Assembly (NCBI RefSeq): GCF_014925405.1
Contig: NZ_AQHJ01000023.1
Coordinates: 558,001-622,000, forward strand
Source: Pseudoalteromonas ulvae UL12
Lineage (GTDB): Bacteria; Pseudomonadota; Gammaproteobacteria; Enterobacterales; Alteromonadaceae
Direction of reading: 5' to 3'
Length of the DNA stretch: 64,000 bases
The notes beneath the pieces were generated by a model that saw nothing but the letters and a program-made list of their open reading frames with translations, did not search any database and was not told the DNA's origin. This document shows positions 19,387-30,093 of this stretch, in pieces. Positions within the stretch are counted from its first letter, which is position 1. Every line of letters starts with the position of its first letter. The position numbers and the translations under genes are program-made.

Positions 19387-20040
19387 TTAATTGCTTTCTG
19401 TTTGCGGTTCTAGTTGTAATTTAGAGGCAATTAGTACTGCTTGAGTTCGATTATAAACGCCAAGCTTTCTGAAAATAGCTGTGATATGGGCTTTTACAGT
19501 TGCTTCAGAAATACTTAACTCATAAGCAATTTGCTTATTGAGTAACCCTTCATGTAAATAACTCAGCACACGGTATTGTTGCGGTGTTAGTGACGCTATT
19601 TGCGCTGCTAACCCGATGTCATCATCGCTTAAGCCTGCTACTTGATCTTTGAGTTTGCTCGGTAACCAAGTGTCTCCTTCTAAGACAGCTGATACACCTT
19701 GCGCGATTTCAGCTGAAGAGGATGATTTAGGGATAAATCCCATTGCTCCATATGCCATGACTTTAGAAACAACTTGGATGTCTTCACTACCAGAAACAAC
19801 TGCAATAGGTAATTCAGGGTAATCCTCTCGGATGCGGATCAGCCCGTATAAATCATCATTGCCAGGCATGTGTAAATCTAACAATAACAAATCGAGCTCA
19901 TCATGCTGTTTCAGTAGGTCTAATGTGGCATCAAAGTTATCCGATTCGAATACCTCTAATTCAGCAAACGCTGACTTTAACGCCCCCTTTAATGCCTCCC
20001 TAAATAAAGGATGATCATCCGCGATCAAAAACTGGCTCAT
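19387..20040 (-). CDS. crbR: CrbR-type LuxR-family response regulator
   Basis: 217 residues. The receiver domain has acidic residues D8-D9, phosphoacceptor D55 (LLLLDLHMPG) and K105. The C-terminal LuxR/NarL helix-turn-helix (about 147-205) includes LTPQQYRVLSYLHEGLLNKQIA. The product should be phosphorylated by CrbS and activate acs and the symporter. The gene follows acs on the same strand, 83 bases away, across a hairpin. TAGGAG is a strong ribosome-binding site. The CrbR identity rests on the acs neighbour and the CrbS gene 5 kb away. Confidence 0.9.
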   Translation of the reverse strand: MSQFLIADDHPLFREALKGALKSAFAELEVFESDNFDATLDLLKQHDELDLLLLDLHMPGNDDLYGLIRIREDYPELPIAVVSGSEDIQVVSKVMAYGAMGFIPKSSSSAEIAQGVSAVLEGDTWLPSKLKDQVAGLSDDDIGLAAQIASLTPQQYRVLSYLHEGLLNKQIAYELSISEATVKAHITAIFRKLGVYNRTQAVLIASKLQLEPQTESN

Positions 20041-20057
20041 TATCTACTCCTAATAAA

Positions 20058-20089
20058 ATCGGCTGTTATCTTAACAGGTAACAGCCGAT
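20058..20089 (-). terminator. Hairpin between acs and crbR
   Basis: ATCGGCTGTTA (20058-20068) and TAACAGCCGAT (20079-20089) form an 11-base stem. On the minus strand it is followed by TTTTATT and then the crbR ribosome-binding site. It probably terminates part of the acs transcripts before crbR. Confidence 0.65.
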
Positions 20090-20123
20090 ATCTTACTTGT
20101 TGAACTATCGAATTAGCAACCTT

Positions 20124-22064
20124 TTAACGGTTTAGGCGATTTTCGATAAGCTCCTCAACAACACTAGGATCTGCAAGTGTAGACGTATCTCCTAACTGCT
20201 GATGCTCGTTTGCAGCAATTTTGCGTAAAATACGACGCATAATTTTCCCCGAACGAGTTTTAGGAAGCCCAGGAGACCATTGAATCATATCGGGAGATGC
20301 TATTGGACTCAGTTCTTTACGGACCCAATTACGGACATCTTTCGTTAACTCTTCCGTAACAGCCACCCCATCGTTTGGCGTGAGATACACATAAATCCCC
20401 TGCCCTTTGATGTCATGAGGGTAACCTACTACCGCGGCCTCTGCGACAGCTTCATGAGCCACTAACGCACTTTCTATTTCAGCGGTACCTAAACGATGTC
20501 CTGAGACATTTAATACATCATCAACACGGCCTGTAATCCAGTAGTAATCATCTTCATCACGACGACAACCATCACCGGTGAAATAAACACCAGGGTAAGC
20601 AGAAAAGTACGTTTGCTCAAAACGTTCGTGATCACCATAAACTGTTCGAGCTTGCGATGGCCAGCTATCTAAAATAACAAGATTACCATCTGTTGCTCCA
20701 GTTAAAGTATTGCCTTCTGCATCATACAATGCAGGCGAAATACCAAAAAATGGACGAGTCGCAGAACCTGGTTTCATCGCAGTCGCACCCGGTAATGGTG
20801 TGATCATCATGCCACCAGTTTCTGTTTGCCACCAAGTATCAACGATTGGACATTGACCATTACCGATTTTTTCATAGTACCATGCCCACGCTTCTGGATT
20901 AATTGGCTCACCCACCGATCCTAAAATGCGAAGACTGGTACGCGAAGAGGTGGCTGTTGGCTCCTCACCTTTAGCCATCAAAGCCCGAATTGCTGTTGGA
21001 GCAGTATATAAGATTGTGACATTATGCTTATCAACAATCTCCCCCATACGCCCTGCAGTTGGGTAAGTAGGCACCCCTTCAAAAATAACTTGTGTGCAAC
21101 CATTTGCGAGCGGGCCATATGCGATATAACTGTGGCCTGTGATCCAACCCACATCGGCACTACACCAATAAATATCGTCTTCTTTTAGATCAAAGACACA
21201 TTCATGAGTCAATGATGTATAGACTAAATACCCAGCCGTGGTGTGCACCACGCCCTTCGGCTGCCCAGTTGAGCCCGAAGTATAAAGGATGAACAAAGGA
21301 GCTTCTGCATCCATTACCTCAGGTTCACACGTAGTGGCCTCATCGGCGACTAAATCATGCCAATATACATCGTGTTCAAACCATTCAACTTCACCACCAG
21401 TCAACTGATGAACAATAACATGCTCAACAGTTGTGACCGTTTCTTGAGAAACAGCTTCATCAACATTGGCTTTTAACGGAACGGCATTGCCGCCACGGCG
21501 TCCCTGATCGGAAGTAATGACCACTTTCGCACCAGAATCTCGAATGCGATCAGCAATAGCTGACGGCGAAAAGCCACCAAAAACAACAGAATGAATCGCA
21601 CCAATACGCGCACAAGCTTGCATTGCATAAACAGCTTGAGGGGTCATTGGCATATAAATAGCAACACGGTCACCTTTTTTAACCCCTAGCTTTTTTAAGC
21701 CATTTGCCAATTTACATACTTCATCATGTAATTGCTGATACGTTATATGGGCGACATCTTCAGGGTTATCCCCCTCCCAAATGAGTGCAACTTTATCTGC
21801 TTTATCTTTTAAATGGCGATCAATACAGTTATATGACACATTTAATTGACCATCTTCATACCAACGGATATCAACATGACCTTGATCAAAAGACGTATTT
21901 TTTACTTTAGTGAATGGTTTTATCCAATCAAGGCGTTGACCTTGCTCGTGCCAAAATGCAGCTGGGTCATCAATCGACCATTGATATAACTCTTGATACT
22001 TTGCTTCATCAATCAATGCATTTGCTTTTACTGACTCTGGTACTGGATAAATACTTTCTGACAT
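20124..22064 (-). CDS. acs: Acetyl-CoA synthetase
   Basis: 646 residues, close to the 652 of E. coli Acs. The adenylate-forming signature is [16 protein letters not shown], and the conserved [10 protein letters not shown] and the C-terminal [11 protein letters not shown] are present. The Lys of that last motif is the known acetylation-control site in the family. It activates acetate to acetyl-CoA through acetyl-AMP in the cytoplasm. It is transcribed toward crbR. A variant of the shared locus motif lies 74 bases upstream of the start. Confidence 0.97.
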   Translation of the reverse strand: MSESIYPVPESVKANALIDEAKYQELYQWSIDDPAAFWHEQGQRLDWIKPFTKVKNTSFDQGHVDIRWYEDGQLNVSYNCIDRHLKDKADKVALIWEGDNPEDVAHITYQQLHDEVCKLANGLKKLGVKKGDRVAIYMPMTPQAVYAMQACARIGAIHSVVFGGFSPSAIADRIRDSGAKVVITSDQGRRGGNAVPLKANVDEAVSQETVTTVEHVIVHQLTGGEVEWFEHDVYWHDLVADEATTCEPEVMDAEAPLFILYTSGSTGQPKGVVHTTAGYLVYTSLTHECVFDLKEDDIYWCSADVGWITGHSYIAYGPLANGCTQVIFEGVPTYPTAGRMGEIVDKHNVTILYTAPTAIRALMAKGEEPTATSSRTSLRILGSVGEPINPEAWAWYYEKIGNGQCPIVDTWWQTETGGMMITPLPGATAMKPGSATRPFFGISPALYDAEGNTLTGATDGNLVILDSWPSQARTVYGDHERFEQTYFSAYPGVYFTGDGCRRDEDDYYWITGRVDDVLNVSGHRLGTAEIESALVAHEAVAEAAVVGYPHDIKGQGIYVYLTPNDGVAVTEELTKDVRNWVRKELSPIASPDMIQWSPGLPKTRSGKIMRRILRKIAANEHQQLGDTSTLADPSVVEELIENRLNR

Positions 22065-22137
22065 AACCGTCTCCCTAAAATTCTTGCTAACAGCATATAC
22101 CCAAAGAATTACCCAGCTACCTATTATTAAATATTAG

Positions 22138-22149
22138 ACCTTAGTATGA
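22138..22149. promoter_or_regulatory. Candidate CrbR-type site upstream of acs
   Basis: ACCTTAGTATGA shares its first eight and its last bases with the 12-mer found at the symporter and porin promoters. It is 74 bases upstream of the acs start, a plausible activator distance. Confidence 0.4.
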
Positions 22150-22359
22150 GAGCGCTGCTTGTTTGTTCAAGATCAAACCATTAACGAATATTTTTTACTT
22201 TAATTACAAGTTAACTTCCTCTTGAACAGTTCTCAACCTGCTTAAGGCTCATGGACCTATTAAGTTTGCTAAACCCTATAAGCTTCTGTATACAAGAAAC
22301 TTTATAGATTAACGTTGTGATTCAAACCTTGTTTTTATTACATAATTTTAACAAGTTAC

Positions 22360-22371
22360 ACCTTAGTCGTA
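22360..22371. promoter_or_regulatory. Candidate CrbR-type site upstream of the porin
   Basis: ACCTTAGTCGTA, identical to 14005-14016, 74 bases upstream of the porin ATG. Confidence 0.45.
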
Positions 22372-22444
22372 TAGACCAATAGGTAATTGAGCAAAATCTA
22401 TTCATAAACAACATTACTTAGGCACGTTCAATTGGGATACAGTG

Positions 22445-23605
22445 ATGAAAACAATTACATTAACAAAAAAATTAAGCGCTATTGCAGTACTAAGCGCCCT
22501 TAGCTTTGGCGCGAACGCTGCGTCTATGGACAATACAACTGTCAATTATGGTGGTTACGTTAAGCTCGATGCGATGTGGAGCGACTTTTCTGCAGGTGCA
22601 ATTTCAGGTGATAGCATTGGTCGTGACTTTTATGTTCCAGGAACAACACCTGTTGGGCCTGATGCAAAAAACAATGACCCCGTCTTTGATATGCATGCAA
22701 AACAATCACGCTTCTTCTTCGGAACTGACACTAAGTTAGACAGTGGAAAAAGCATTAAAACAAAAATTGAACTCGACTTTTTAGTCACCCCTGGTGGCAA
22801 TGAGCGCGTTTCAAACTCATATGTACCAAGACTACGCCAAGCATTTTTAACCTATGATGGCTGGTTGTTTGGTCAAGCATGGTCAAACTTCCAAAACGTT
22901 GGCGCCCTTCCTGAAACCCTAGATTTCGTAGGCCCAGCTGAAGGGACGGTCTTCAACCGTCAAGCCATGATCAAATATACAAAAGGAAACTGGTCATTCT
23001 CTGCAGAAAATCCAGAAAGTACCATTACAGTCAACGGTGCACGCGTCGAGACTGATGATGCTGGCTTACCTGATTTATCAGCTCGCTATACCCATAATGC
23101 TGATTGGGGTCAACTTGTTGTCACAGGCTTAGCTCGACAACTGAAGTATAATAAAAATAATGTTGATGCGACACAAAGCGCTTACGGCGTAAGTGTTTCT
23201 GGCAAAGTGAACATTGGAAATGACAACATAAAATTTATGCTGACTCAGGGTTCAGGTTTAGGACGCTATGTAGGCTTAAATGCAGCTAACGGCGCCGTAT
23301 TGAATGGTGATGATCTTGATGCAATTGATTCGACGTCTGGATTTGTTGGTTATCAACATCATTGGAGCAATAAAGTACGCTCTACCTTCTTGTATTCATT
23401 TTTTGAAGCGGATAACAATACAGACTTAGCTTCAATGTATGGTAGTCCAACAAAGTCGAGTACCAGTTATAGCGCTAACTTGCTTTATTCTCCTGAGAAA
23501 AAGCTCACTTTTGGTGTCGAATTGAAGCATGCAAATCGTGAAATAGAAAGTGGAGTTGATGGCGATTTAACTCGTTTACAATTCTCAGCTAAGTACGTTT
23601 TCTAA
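22445..23605 (+). CDS. DcaP-like outer-membrane porin
   Basis: 386 residues from the ATG at 22445. A GTG directly before it is less likely. A signal peptide ends after ANA, and the mature protein begins with NYGGYVKLDAMWSD, typical of the DcaP-like porins. The remainder is strand-rich and ends in QFSAKYVF, with the terminal Phe used for outer-membrane assembly. In the family such porins pass small organic acids. A link to acetate is inference from its place beside acs and from the shared upstream motif. It is monocistronic with its own terminator. Confidence 0.8.
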   Translation: MKTITLTKKLSAIAVLSALSFGANAASMDNTTVNYGGYVKLDAMWSDFSAGAISGDSIGRDFYVPGTTPVGPDAKNNDPVFDMHAKQSRFFFGTDTKLDSGKSIKTKIELDFLVTPGGNERVSNSYVPRLRQAFLTYDGWLFGQAWSNFQNVGALPETLDFVGPAEGTVFNRQAMIKYTKGNWSFSAENPESTITVNGARVETDDAGLPDLSARYTHNADWGQLVVTGLARQLKYNKNNVDATQSAYGVSVSGKVNIGNDNIKFMLTQGSGLGRYVGLNAANGAVLNGDDLDAIDSTSGFVGYQHHWSNKVRSTFLYSFFEADNNTDLASMYGSPTKSSTSYSANLLYSPEKKLTFGVELKHANREIESGVDGDLTRLQFSAKYVF

Positions 23606-23624
23606 AAAGAATTACTTCCTAACA

Positions 23625-23651
23625 AATGCGGCTATAGGCCGCATTTTTTTG
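23625..23651 (+). terminator. Rho-independent terminator after the porin
   Basis: ATGCGGC (23626-23632) pairs with GCCGCAT (23638-23644), followed by a T run. Confidence 0.9.
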
Positions 23652-23753
23652 TATCTGAATTATTTACCGCATCTATTGTAGACTTCGATGCGCGCGCGTC
23701 CCAGCATCAATGAAACAAACGAGCATAGTTTAAGTGAGCATTAACGACCCATA

Positions 23754-23774
23754 AAAAAACCAGCATAAGCTGGT
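23754..23774 (-). terminator. Rho-independent terminator after the second DUF3718 gene
   Basis: ACCAGC (23759-23764) pairs with GCTGGT (23769-23774). The minus strand continues into a seven-T run. Confidence 0.85.
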
Positions 23775-23799
23775 CCTTTATAATATACTCATTCAAAAG

Positions 23800-24174
23800 T
23801 TACAGACCTGCACGGTCCTTAATTGCAGCTGCGACAGCTGAAGCTCCATGCCCATTTGCCGTCGCCCACTCATAATCACCTGATGAAGCTAATTTCTTTT
23901 TAGGAAGTTGTTTAACAATAAACTCGCCTGCACTTGTCGCATTACTTGCCATAGCATGACGTAATAATGAGTTCCCACCACAGCTAATATCATCATACAC
24001 ATTACGGAGCTTTAAACGGCTGTCATCAAGCTTCTTACGTAAACGATTTTTGTCATCTGCTGCAACATAGTCACAAATACTTGCAACAAGCTGATCTGTT
24101 GCATTTACAGAAGAAGAAAATACCATTGATCCTGTTGCTAAAATACCTAACACAATACTCGCTGTTAATTTCAT
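23800..24174 (-). CDS. DUF3718 family secreted protein, second copy
   Basis: 124 residues with a signal peptide ending near VNA (about residue 25). It aligns over most of its length with the 117-residue protein at 18001-18354, including both cysteines and the GEFI.KQLPK segment, but the C-terminal tails differ (here a Gly/Ala-rich ending). It is a paralogue rather than a recent duplicate, since identity is clearly partial. The function is unknown. It lies just after folA on the same strand, about 80 bases away, and may be co-transcribed with it, although no promoter could be excluded. Confidence 0.85.
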   Translation of the reverse strand: MKLTASIVLGILATGSMVFSSSVNATDQLVASICDYVAADDKNRLRKKLDDSRLKLRNVYDDISCGGNSLLRHAMASNATSAGEFIVKQLPKKKLASSGDYEWATANGHGASAVAAAIKDRAGL

Positions 24175-24257
24175 ACTTCGTACCTTTTAATACTTTTTAC
24201 TTAGTGAGAATGCAAAAATTGTATCAAAATGATTAGATTGATGCAATAACCTAATGC

Positions 24258-24743
24258 TTATTTAGTATAAGTTATGAAAGTGTAGTCAAAAGGATTAGTT
24301 TTGTCACTGTAATGTCGCTCAGTTTCTAACACCTGCCATGGGCCTACTTTTTCATAGTCAGGAAATTGCGTATCCCCTTGCGTATCAAGATCAATAAACG
24401 TTAAATACAAACGGTGGCAAAGAGGTAAAAAAGCCTCATAGATAAATCCACCTCCTATAATCATTACCTCATCAACTTCACCTGCCTTTTCAATCGCTTG
24501 TGAAGGAGAGTTAACAAGTTCAACTCCTTCAATTAATAAATCAGTATTACGTGTAATAACGATATTTTTCCGCCCTGGCAAAGGACGACCAATTGATTCA
24601 AATGTCTTACGACCCATAATTACGGGCTTGCCTAAAGTTACGGCTTTAAAATGTTTAAGATCTGCAGGTAAATGCCAAGGCATTTGATTTTCTTTACCAA
24701 TCACACGGTTATTAGCCATGGCGGCTATCATTGAAATAATCAC
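24258..24743 (-). CDS. folA: Dihydrofolate reductase
   Basis: 161 residues from a GTG at 24743, chosen because AGGTG lies about 8 bases upstream and the N-terminus (M)IISMIAAMANNRVIG then aligns with E. coli MISLIAALAVDRVIG. An in-frame GTG at 24752 and an ATG at 24731 are alternatives. MPWHLPADLKHFK contains the catalytic acidic residue, and GRPLPGRKNIVITR binds NADPH. It reduces dihydrofolate to tetrahydrofolate. Its promoter lies in the short gap after the obgE terminator. Confidence 0.95.
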   Translation of the reverse strand: MIISMIAAMANNRVIGKENQMPWHLPADLKHFKAVTLGKPVIMGRKTFESIGRPLPGRKNIVITRNTDLLIEGVELVNSPSQAIEKAGEVDEVMIIGGGFIYEAFLPLCHRLYLTFIDLDTQGDTQFPDYEKVGPWQVLETERHYSDKTNPFDYTFITYTK

Positions 24744-24790
24744 AAGAAACACCTAATACTTATTTATTAATTTTAATATACTAAAACGAA

Positions 24791-24811
24791 AAAAGGCGCC
24801 AAGCGCCTTTT
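24791..24811 (-). terminator. Rho-independent terminator after obgE
   Basis: AAAAGGCGC (24791-24799) and GCGCCTTTT (24803-24811) with a 3-base loop, followed by T on the minus strand. Confidence 0.85.
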
Positions 24812-24812
24812 C

Positions 24813-26277
<1,465 letters not shown>

Positions 26278-26535
26278 TTACTCAGAAACGATGTTTACGT
26301 ATTTACGGTTTAAAGGACCTTTTTGTTCAAACTGAACTTTACCGTCAGCTTTTGCAAAAATTGTGTGGTCTTTACCGATACCTACGTTTGCACCAGCGTG
26401 GAACTTAGTACCACGTTGACGAACGATGATGCTACCCGCTAAAACTGACTCGCCACCAAAACGCTTAACGCCTAGACGTTTACTTTCTGAATCGCGACCG
26501 TTACGAGTACTACCAGCTGCCTTTTTATGTGCCAT
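26278..26535 (-). CDS. rpmA: 50S ribosomal protein L27
   Basis: 85 residues beginning [20 protein letters not shown], the conserved L27 N-terminus that reaches toward the peptidyl transferase centre. It follows rplU by 16 bases in the standard rplU-rpmA operon. Confidence 0.98.
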   Translation of the reverse strand: MAHKKAAGSTRNGRDSESKRLGVKRFGGESVLAGSIIVRQRGTKFHAGANVGIGKDHTIFAKADGKVQFEQKGPLNRKYVNIVSE

Positions 26536-26551
26536 CTTACTGTACCTCTAA

Positions 26552-26863
26552 TTAAGCGCTAATGCCTGTGATTTTAACTTCAGTGAACCATTGACGATGG
26601 CCCATTTGCTTACGAGAATGCTTACGACGTCTAAACTTAACAATCTTAATCTTCTCGCCACGACCATGAGAAACAACTTCAGCTGCAACCTTACCGCCAT
26701 TAACGAAAGGTGCACCGATTTCTACTTTCTCACCATTAGCAACTAAAAGTACTTTATCAAACTCTACTGCAGAACCAGTTTCTACGTCTAATTTCTCAAG
26801 ACGAATCGTTTGACCTTCAGTCACACGGTGCTGTTTACCACCACTTTGGAAAACCGCGTACAT
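26552..26863 (-). CDS. rplU: 50S ribosomal protein L21
   Basis: 103 residues from the ATG at 26863, which is preceded by GGAG at a spacing of 6-7 bases. It begins [14 protein letters not shown] and contains the basic [16 protein letters not shown] longer upstream frame does not match the family. First gene of rplU-rpmA. Confidence 0.98.
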   Translation of the reverse strand: MYAVFQSGGKQHRVTEGQTIRLEKLDVETGSAVEFDKVLLVANGEKVEIGAPFVNGGKVAAEVVSHGRGEKIKIVKFRRRKHSRKQMGHRQWFTEVKITGISA

Positions 26864-27248
26864 AATTAACTCCGTCTGTGCGCCCTCAAATCGACGCAAC
26901 TAAATATTCTTCAATGGCCGCGAAGTTTACGCTAATTATTCAGTACAAGCAAGTATATTCAATCAACTTTTTGCAAAAAACAATTCACACTAAACAGTTT
27001 GCAAAAAACCATTATAAACAATGAATTAGAGCTGCAAGCTTACTAAAATAGATACAAAGTGCAGATAATGATAAATAACGTCTACTTTTCAACCACACGG
27101 CATGTTTATTTGTGAGTAAAGTTACTCTTTGAATATATTTTAATTTAATAATTCTCGCTAAGCTAGCATTAAACGGTCGAGCTCAAATAATTATTGTTGT
27201 ATAATCGAACGCTGCAAAACCACTACAAAGAAACTGGTTCGGAGATCA
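26864..27248. other. Divergent control region between rplU and ispB
   Basis: 385 A/T-rich bases. A good minus-10 (TATAAT, 27200-27205) lies 43 bases before ispB. The rplU promoter must lie in the left part. No gene or RNA is recognised. Confidence 0.55.
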
Positions 27249-28220
27249 ATGGATATCAAATCTATCCAGGCGCTGACTGACAATGACATGCAGAGCGTCA
27301 ATCAATTAATTTATACTCAACTACAGTCTGATGTAGCCTTGGTCAATCAACTTGGTTTATATATCGTTAATAGTGGCGGTAAACGAGTTCGCCCAATGCT
27401 ATCTCTTCTTGCTGCAAAAGCACTTGGTTACCAAGGTGATGCACACATTACATTGGCAACTATTGTCGAGTTCATTCACACCGCAACATTACTGCATGAT
27501 GACGTAGTGGACGAATCCGATCTCAGACGTGGTAATGCAACCGCTAATGCAGAATTCGGCAATGCCGCAAGTGTATTAGTGGGTGACTTTATTTACACTC
27601 GAGCCTTTCAGCTCATGGTTGGTCTTGAAGAAATGCGAGTCATGAAAATACTCTCTGATGCAACAAATGTCATCGCTGAAGGAGAGGTACTGCAATTAAT
27701 GAACTGTAATGACCCCGACACCACTGAAGCTAGCTACATGCAAGTTATATACAGTAAAACAGCTAAATTATTTGAAGCGGCAACTCAACTGGCGGCAGTC
27801 ATTACACAGCAAGATGACACGATAGAAAACGCTTTAAAGCTTTATGGCATGCATTTAGGGACTGCTTTTCAATTAGTTGACGATGTACTCGACTACAGTG
27901 CAGACCAAGCTGAACTAGGCAAAACCATCGGTGATGATTTAGCAGAAGGCAAACCAACCTTACCGCTCATTTACGCAATGCAGCATGCAAATGAAGAGCA
28001 AGTATCACTTATTCGCCGCGTCATTGAACAAGGCAATGGTCGTCAATACCTTGATGAAATTCTGGCCACCTTAGCGCAAACCGATGCCCTGAATTTCACC
28101 TTAAATAAGGCAAAAGAAGAATCAGTTAAGGCAATTGAATGTCTAAATATACTCCCTGATAGCGAGTATAAAAATGCCTTGATTGGATTAGCTAAACTAG
28201 CGGTCGATAGAAATCATTAA
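27249..28220 (+). CDS. ispB: Octaprenyl diphosphate synthase (long-chain polyprenyl synthase)
   Basis: 323 residues of the all-trans polyprenyl synthase family. The two Asp-rich motifs are LLHDDVVDESDLRRG and LVDDVLDY, and GGKRVRPML binds isopentenyl diphosphate. It makes the ubiquinone/menaquinone side chain. The divergent rplU-rpmA / ispB arrangement is the common gammaproteobacterial one. GGAG precedes the ATG. Confidence 0.95.
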   Translation: MDIKSIQALTDNDMQSVNQLIYTQLQSDVALVNQLGLYIVNSGGKRVRPMLSLLAAKALGYQGDAHITLATIVEFIHTATLLHDDVVDESDLRRGNATANAEFGNAASVLVGDFIYTRAFQLMVGLEEMRVMKILSDATNVIAEGEVLQLMNCNDPDTTEASYMQVIYSKTAKLFEAATQLAAVITQQDDTIENALKLYGMHLGTAFQLVDDVLDYSADQAELGKTIGDDLAEGKPTLPLIYAMQHANEEQVSLIRRVIEQGNGRQYLDEILATLAQTDALNFTLNKAKEESVKAIECLNILPDSEYKNALIGLAKLAVDRNH

Positions 28221-28263
28221 CAACAACGACTCGTTTAGCGACAGTTCAAAATTCACCGAACAT

Positions 28264-28291
28264 AAAAAAGGCCTGCAATGCAGGCCTTTTT
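28264..28291. terminator. Bidirectional terminator between ispB and mdh
   Basis: AAAAAAGGCCTGCA and TGCAGGCCTTTTT form a near-perfect palindrome between convergent genes, with A/T runs on both sides. Confidence 0.9.
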
Positions 28292-28305
28292 ATCATGCAA
28301 TGAAA

Positions 28306-29241
28306 TTAACCATTGATGAAATCGATACCTTCTTTGATATCAGCATTTAACGTTGCAAGCATGTCATTTTTAGCTTGTTCTTCGAATGCACTTAACGCAC
28401 CGTAAGAAAGAATTTCTTCAACGCCATTTTTACCTAGACGAACTGGGTGCGCGAAGTAAGGTGCATCACCATTTTCAACAGCAACATACGCATAATCAAC
28501 TACATCTTCACCTTGTAAGCCTTTAACTAGCGACAAACAAAAACGAGCTGCTGCAGCACCCATAGATAATGTCGCAGAACCTCCGCCCGCTTTAGCATTA
28601 ACAACTTCAGTACCTGCATTTTGAATACGAGGAGTTAATGCAGCCACTTCTTCATCAGTAAAGGTCGCGCCTTCAACTTGAGACAATAATGGTAAAATTG
28701 TTGTACCAGAGTGACCACCAATAACTGGTACTTTCACTTGAGCAACATCTAAACCTTTCAGTTCAGCAATAAACGCTTCAGAGCGGATCACATCAAGAGT
28801 TGTCACACCAAATACACGTGACGCTTCATAAGTACCTGCTTTTTTGAATACTTCAGCAACAATTGGCACTGTGCCATTTACAGGGTTAGTGATAACACCA
28901 ACCAATGCTTTAGGACAATTAGCGACAATACCTTCAGCTAATGTTTTGATAATTCCTGCATTCACGTTGAATAAATCAGCACGATCCATACCAGGCTTAC
29001 GTGGCATACCCGCTGGAATTAACACAATGTCAGCACCAGTTAATGCATCAGCAAGATTATCAGCACCAAAACCTGCCACTTTTACATCTGTAGGGATGTG
29101 AGACAAATCAACAGCAACACCGGGTACAACTGGAGCTACATCGTATAATGACAACTCTGAACCAGCTGGTAAGCTAGTTTTCAATAATAAAGACAGGGCT
29201 TGGCCGATACCACCAGCGGCACCTAAAACGGCTACTTTCAT
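28306..29241 (-). CDS. mdh: Malate dehydrogenase
   Basis: 311 residues, the E. coli Mdh type. NAD motif [11 protein letters not shown], substrate-binding [11 protein letters not shown], catalytic His in [15 protein letters not shown]. It interconverts malate and oxaloacetate in the TCA cycle. It is divergent from argR, as in E. coli and Vibrio. Confidence 0.97.
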   Translation of the reverse strand: MKVAVLGAAGGIGQALSLLLKTSLPAGSELSLYDVAPVVPGVAVDLSHIPTDVKVAGFGADNLADALTGADIVLIPAGMPRKPGMDRADLFNVNAGIIKTLAEGIVANCPKALVGVITNPVNGTVPIVAEVFKKAGTYEASRVFGVTTLDVIRSEAFIAELKGLDVAQVKVPVIGGHSGTTILPLLSQVEGATFTDEEVAALTPRIQNAGTEVVNAKAGGGSATLSMGAAAARFCLSLVKGLQGEDVVDYAYVAVENGDAPYFAHPVRLGKNGVEEILSYGALSAFEEQAKNDMLATLNADIKEGIDFING

Positions 29242-29625
29242 TTGTATTCTCCGTATAAAAGGGAAGGTAAAAAAATTTGCCCCTAAAGATAATGAAAACT
29301 GAGGCTAAAGACAAATTAAACCCGCTATTTTCTTACTATTAGCGACTATAGTTGTAACAACTTAGCAAAAATCCACCTTTAAAGCTCAGCTTATGATGTA
29401 TTCGTCTGTTTTATTTATTTTTTCCTAAGGATCCGAACGGTCTTCAATACTCAAAAATCACATATTTAGGTTAATAACCAAGCTTTTAAATGTATATCCG
29501 TTTATTTCTCTACAATTTGAGGGGCGGTTAAATCCCCTTAATCGCAAATAGTGCGGTGAACTTTGTGCATCTTAGCGTAAATTTGTGTAGAATTTATGAA
29601 TTGATATGATATAGAACAGTCAGAG
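29242..29625. other. Divergent control region between mdh and argR
   Basis: 384 bases. I looked for paired ARG boxes and did not find two good copies. Several A/T-rich candidate promoters are present, none decisive. No gene is seen. Confidence 0.5.
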
Positions 29626-30093
29626 ATGCAGATACAAGACAAACAAGAAGCACTGGTAAAAGCCTTTAAAGCACTTTTAAAGGAAGAAAACTTCGGCTCT
29701 CAAGGCGAAATTGTTGACGCCTTAAAAGACCAAGGTTTTGATAATATCAGCCAAAGTAAAGTATCTCGAATGTTGAGTAAATTTGGTGCGGTAAGAACTC
29801 GTAACGCCAAACAAGAAATGGTTTACTGTCTGCCTGCTGAAATGGGTGTGCCAACGGCTAAAAGCCCGCTGCGCCAACTTGTTATTGATATCATGCACAA
29901 CGAAATGATGATTATCATCCGCACTAGCCCTGGAGCGGCACAACTCATCGCTCGCTTATTGGACTCGCTTGGAAAAGCTGATGGCGTGCTCGGCACTATC
30001 GCTGGAGATGACACTATTTTTATTGCGCCGGCCAAAATAAGCGAAATAGACATCACCTTAGAGCGCGTAAAAAACCTCTTTGAAACGGTTTAA
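29626..30093 (+). CDS. argR: Arginine repressor
   Basis: 155 residues. A winged helix-turn-helix (about 1-75) includes the recognition segment [19 protein letters not shown]. The C-terminal hexamerisation and arginine-binding domain includes [13 protein letters not shown] and [13 protein letters not shown]. It represses arginine biosynthesis with L-arginine as corepressor. The stop overlaps the stop of the convergent DyP-like gene, so no terminator fits between them. Confidence 0.96.
   Translation: MQIQDKQEALVKAFKALLKEENFGSQGEIVDALKDQGFDNISQSKVSRMLSKFGAVRTRNAKQEMVYCLPAEMGVPTAKSPLRQLVIDIMHNEMMIIIRTSPGAAQLIARLLDSLGKADGVLGTIAGDDTIFIAPAKISEIDITLERVKNLFETV

Larger units (their letters stand above)
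22065..22444. other. Divergent control region between acs and the porin
   Basis: A 380-base gap holding one motif near each gene: ACCTTAGTATGA 74 bases before acs and ACCTTAGTCGTA 74 bases before the porin. No gene is seen. I did not find a full two-sided CRP site, only a half-site-like TTGTGA near 22315. Confidence 0.6.

Noticed and set aside
29580..29625. ARG boxes for argR autoregulation
   Set aside because: AGAATTTATGAATT only loosely resembles the palindromic consensus, and no second box is at the usual 3-base spacing.
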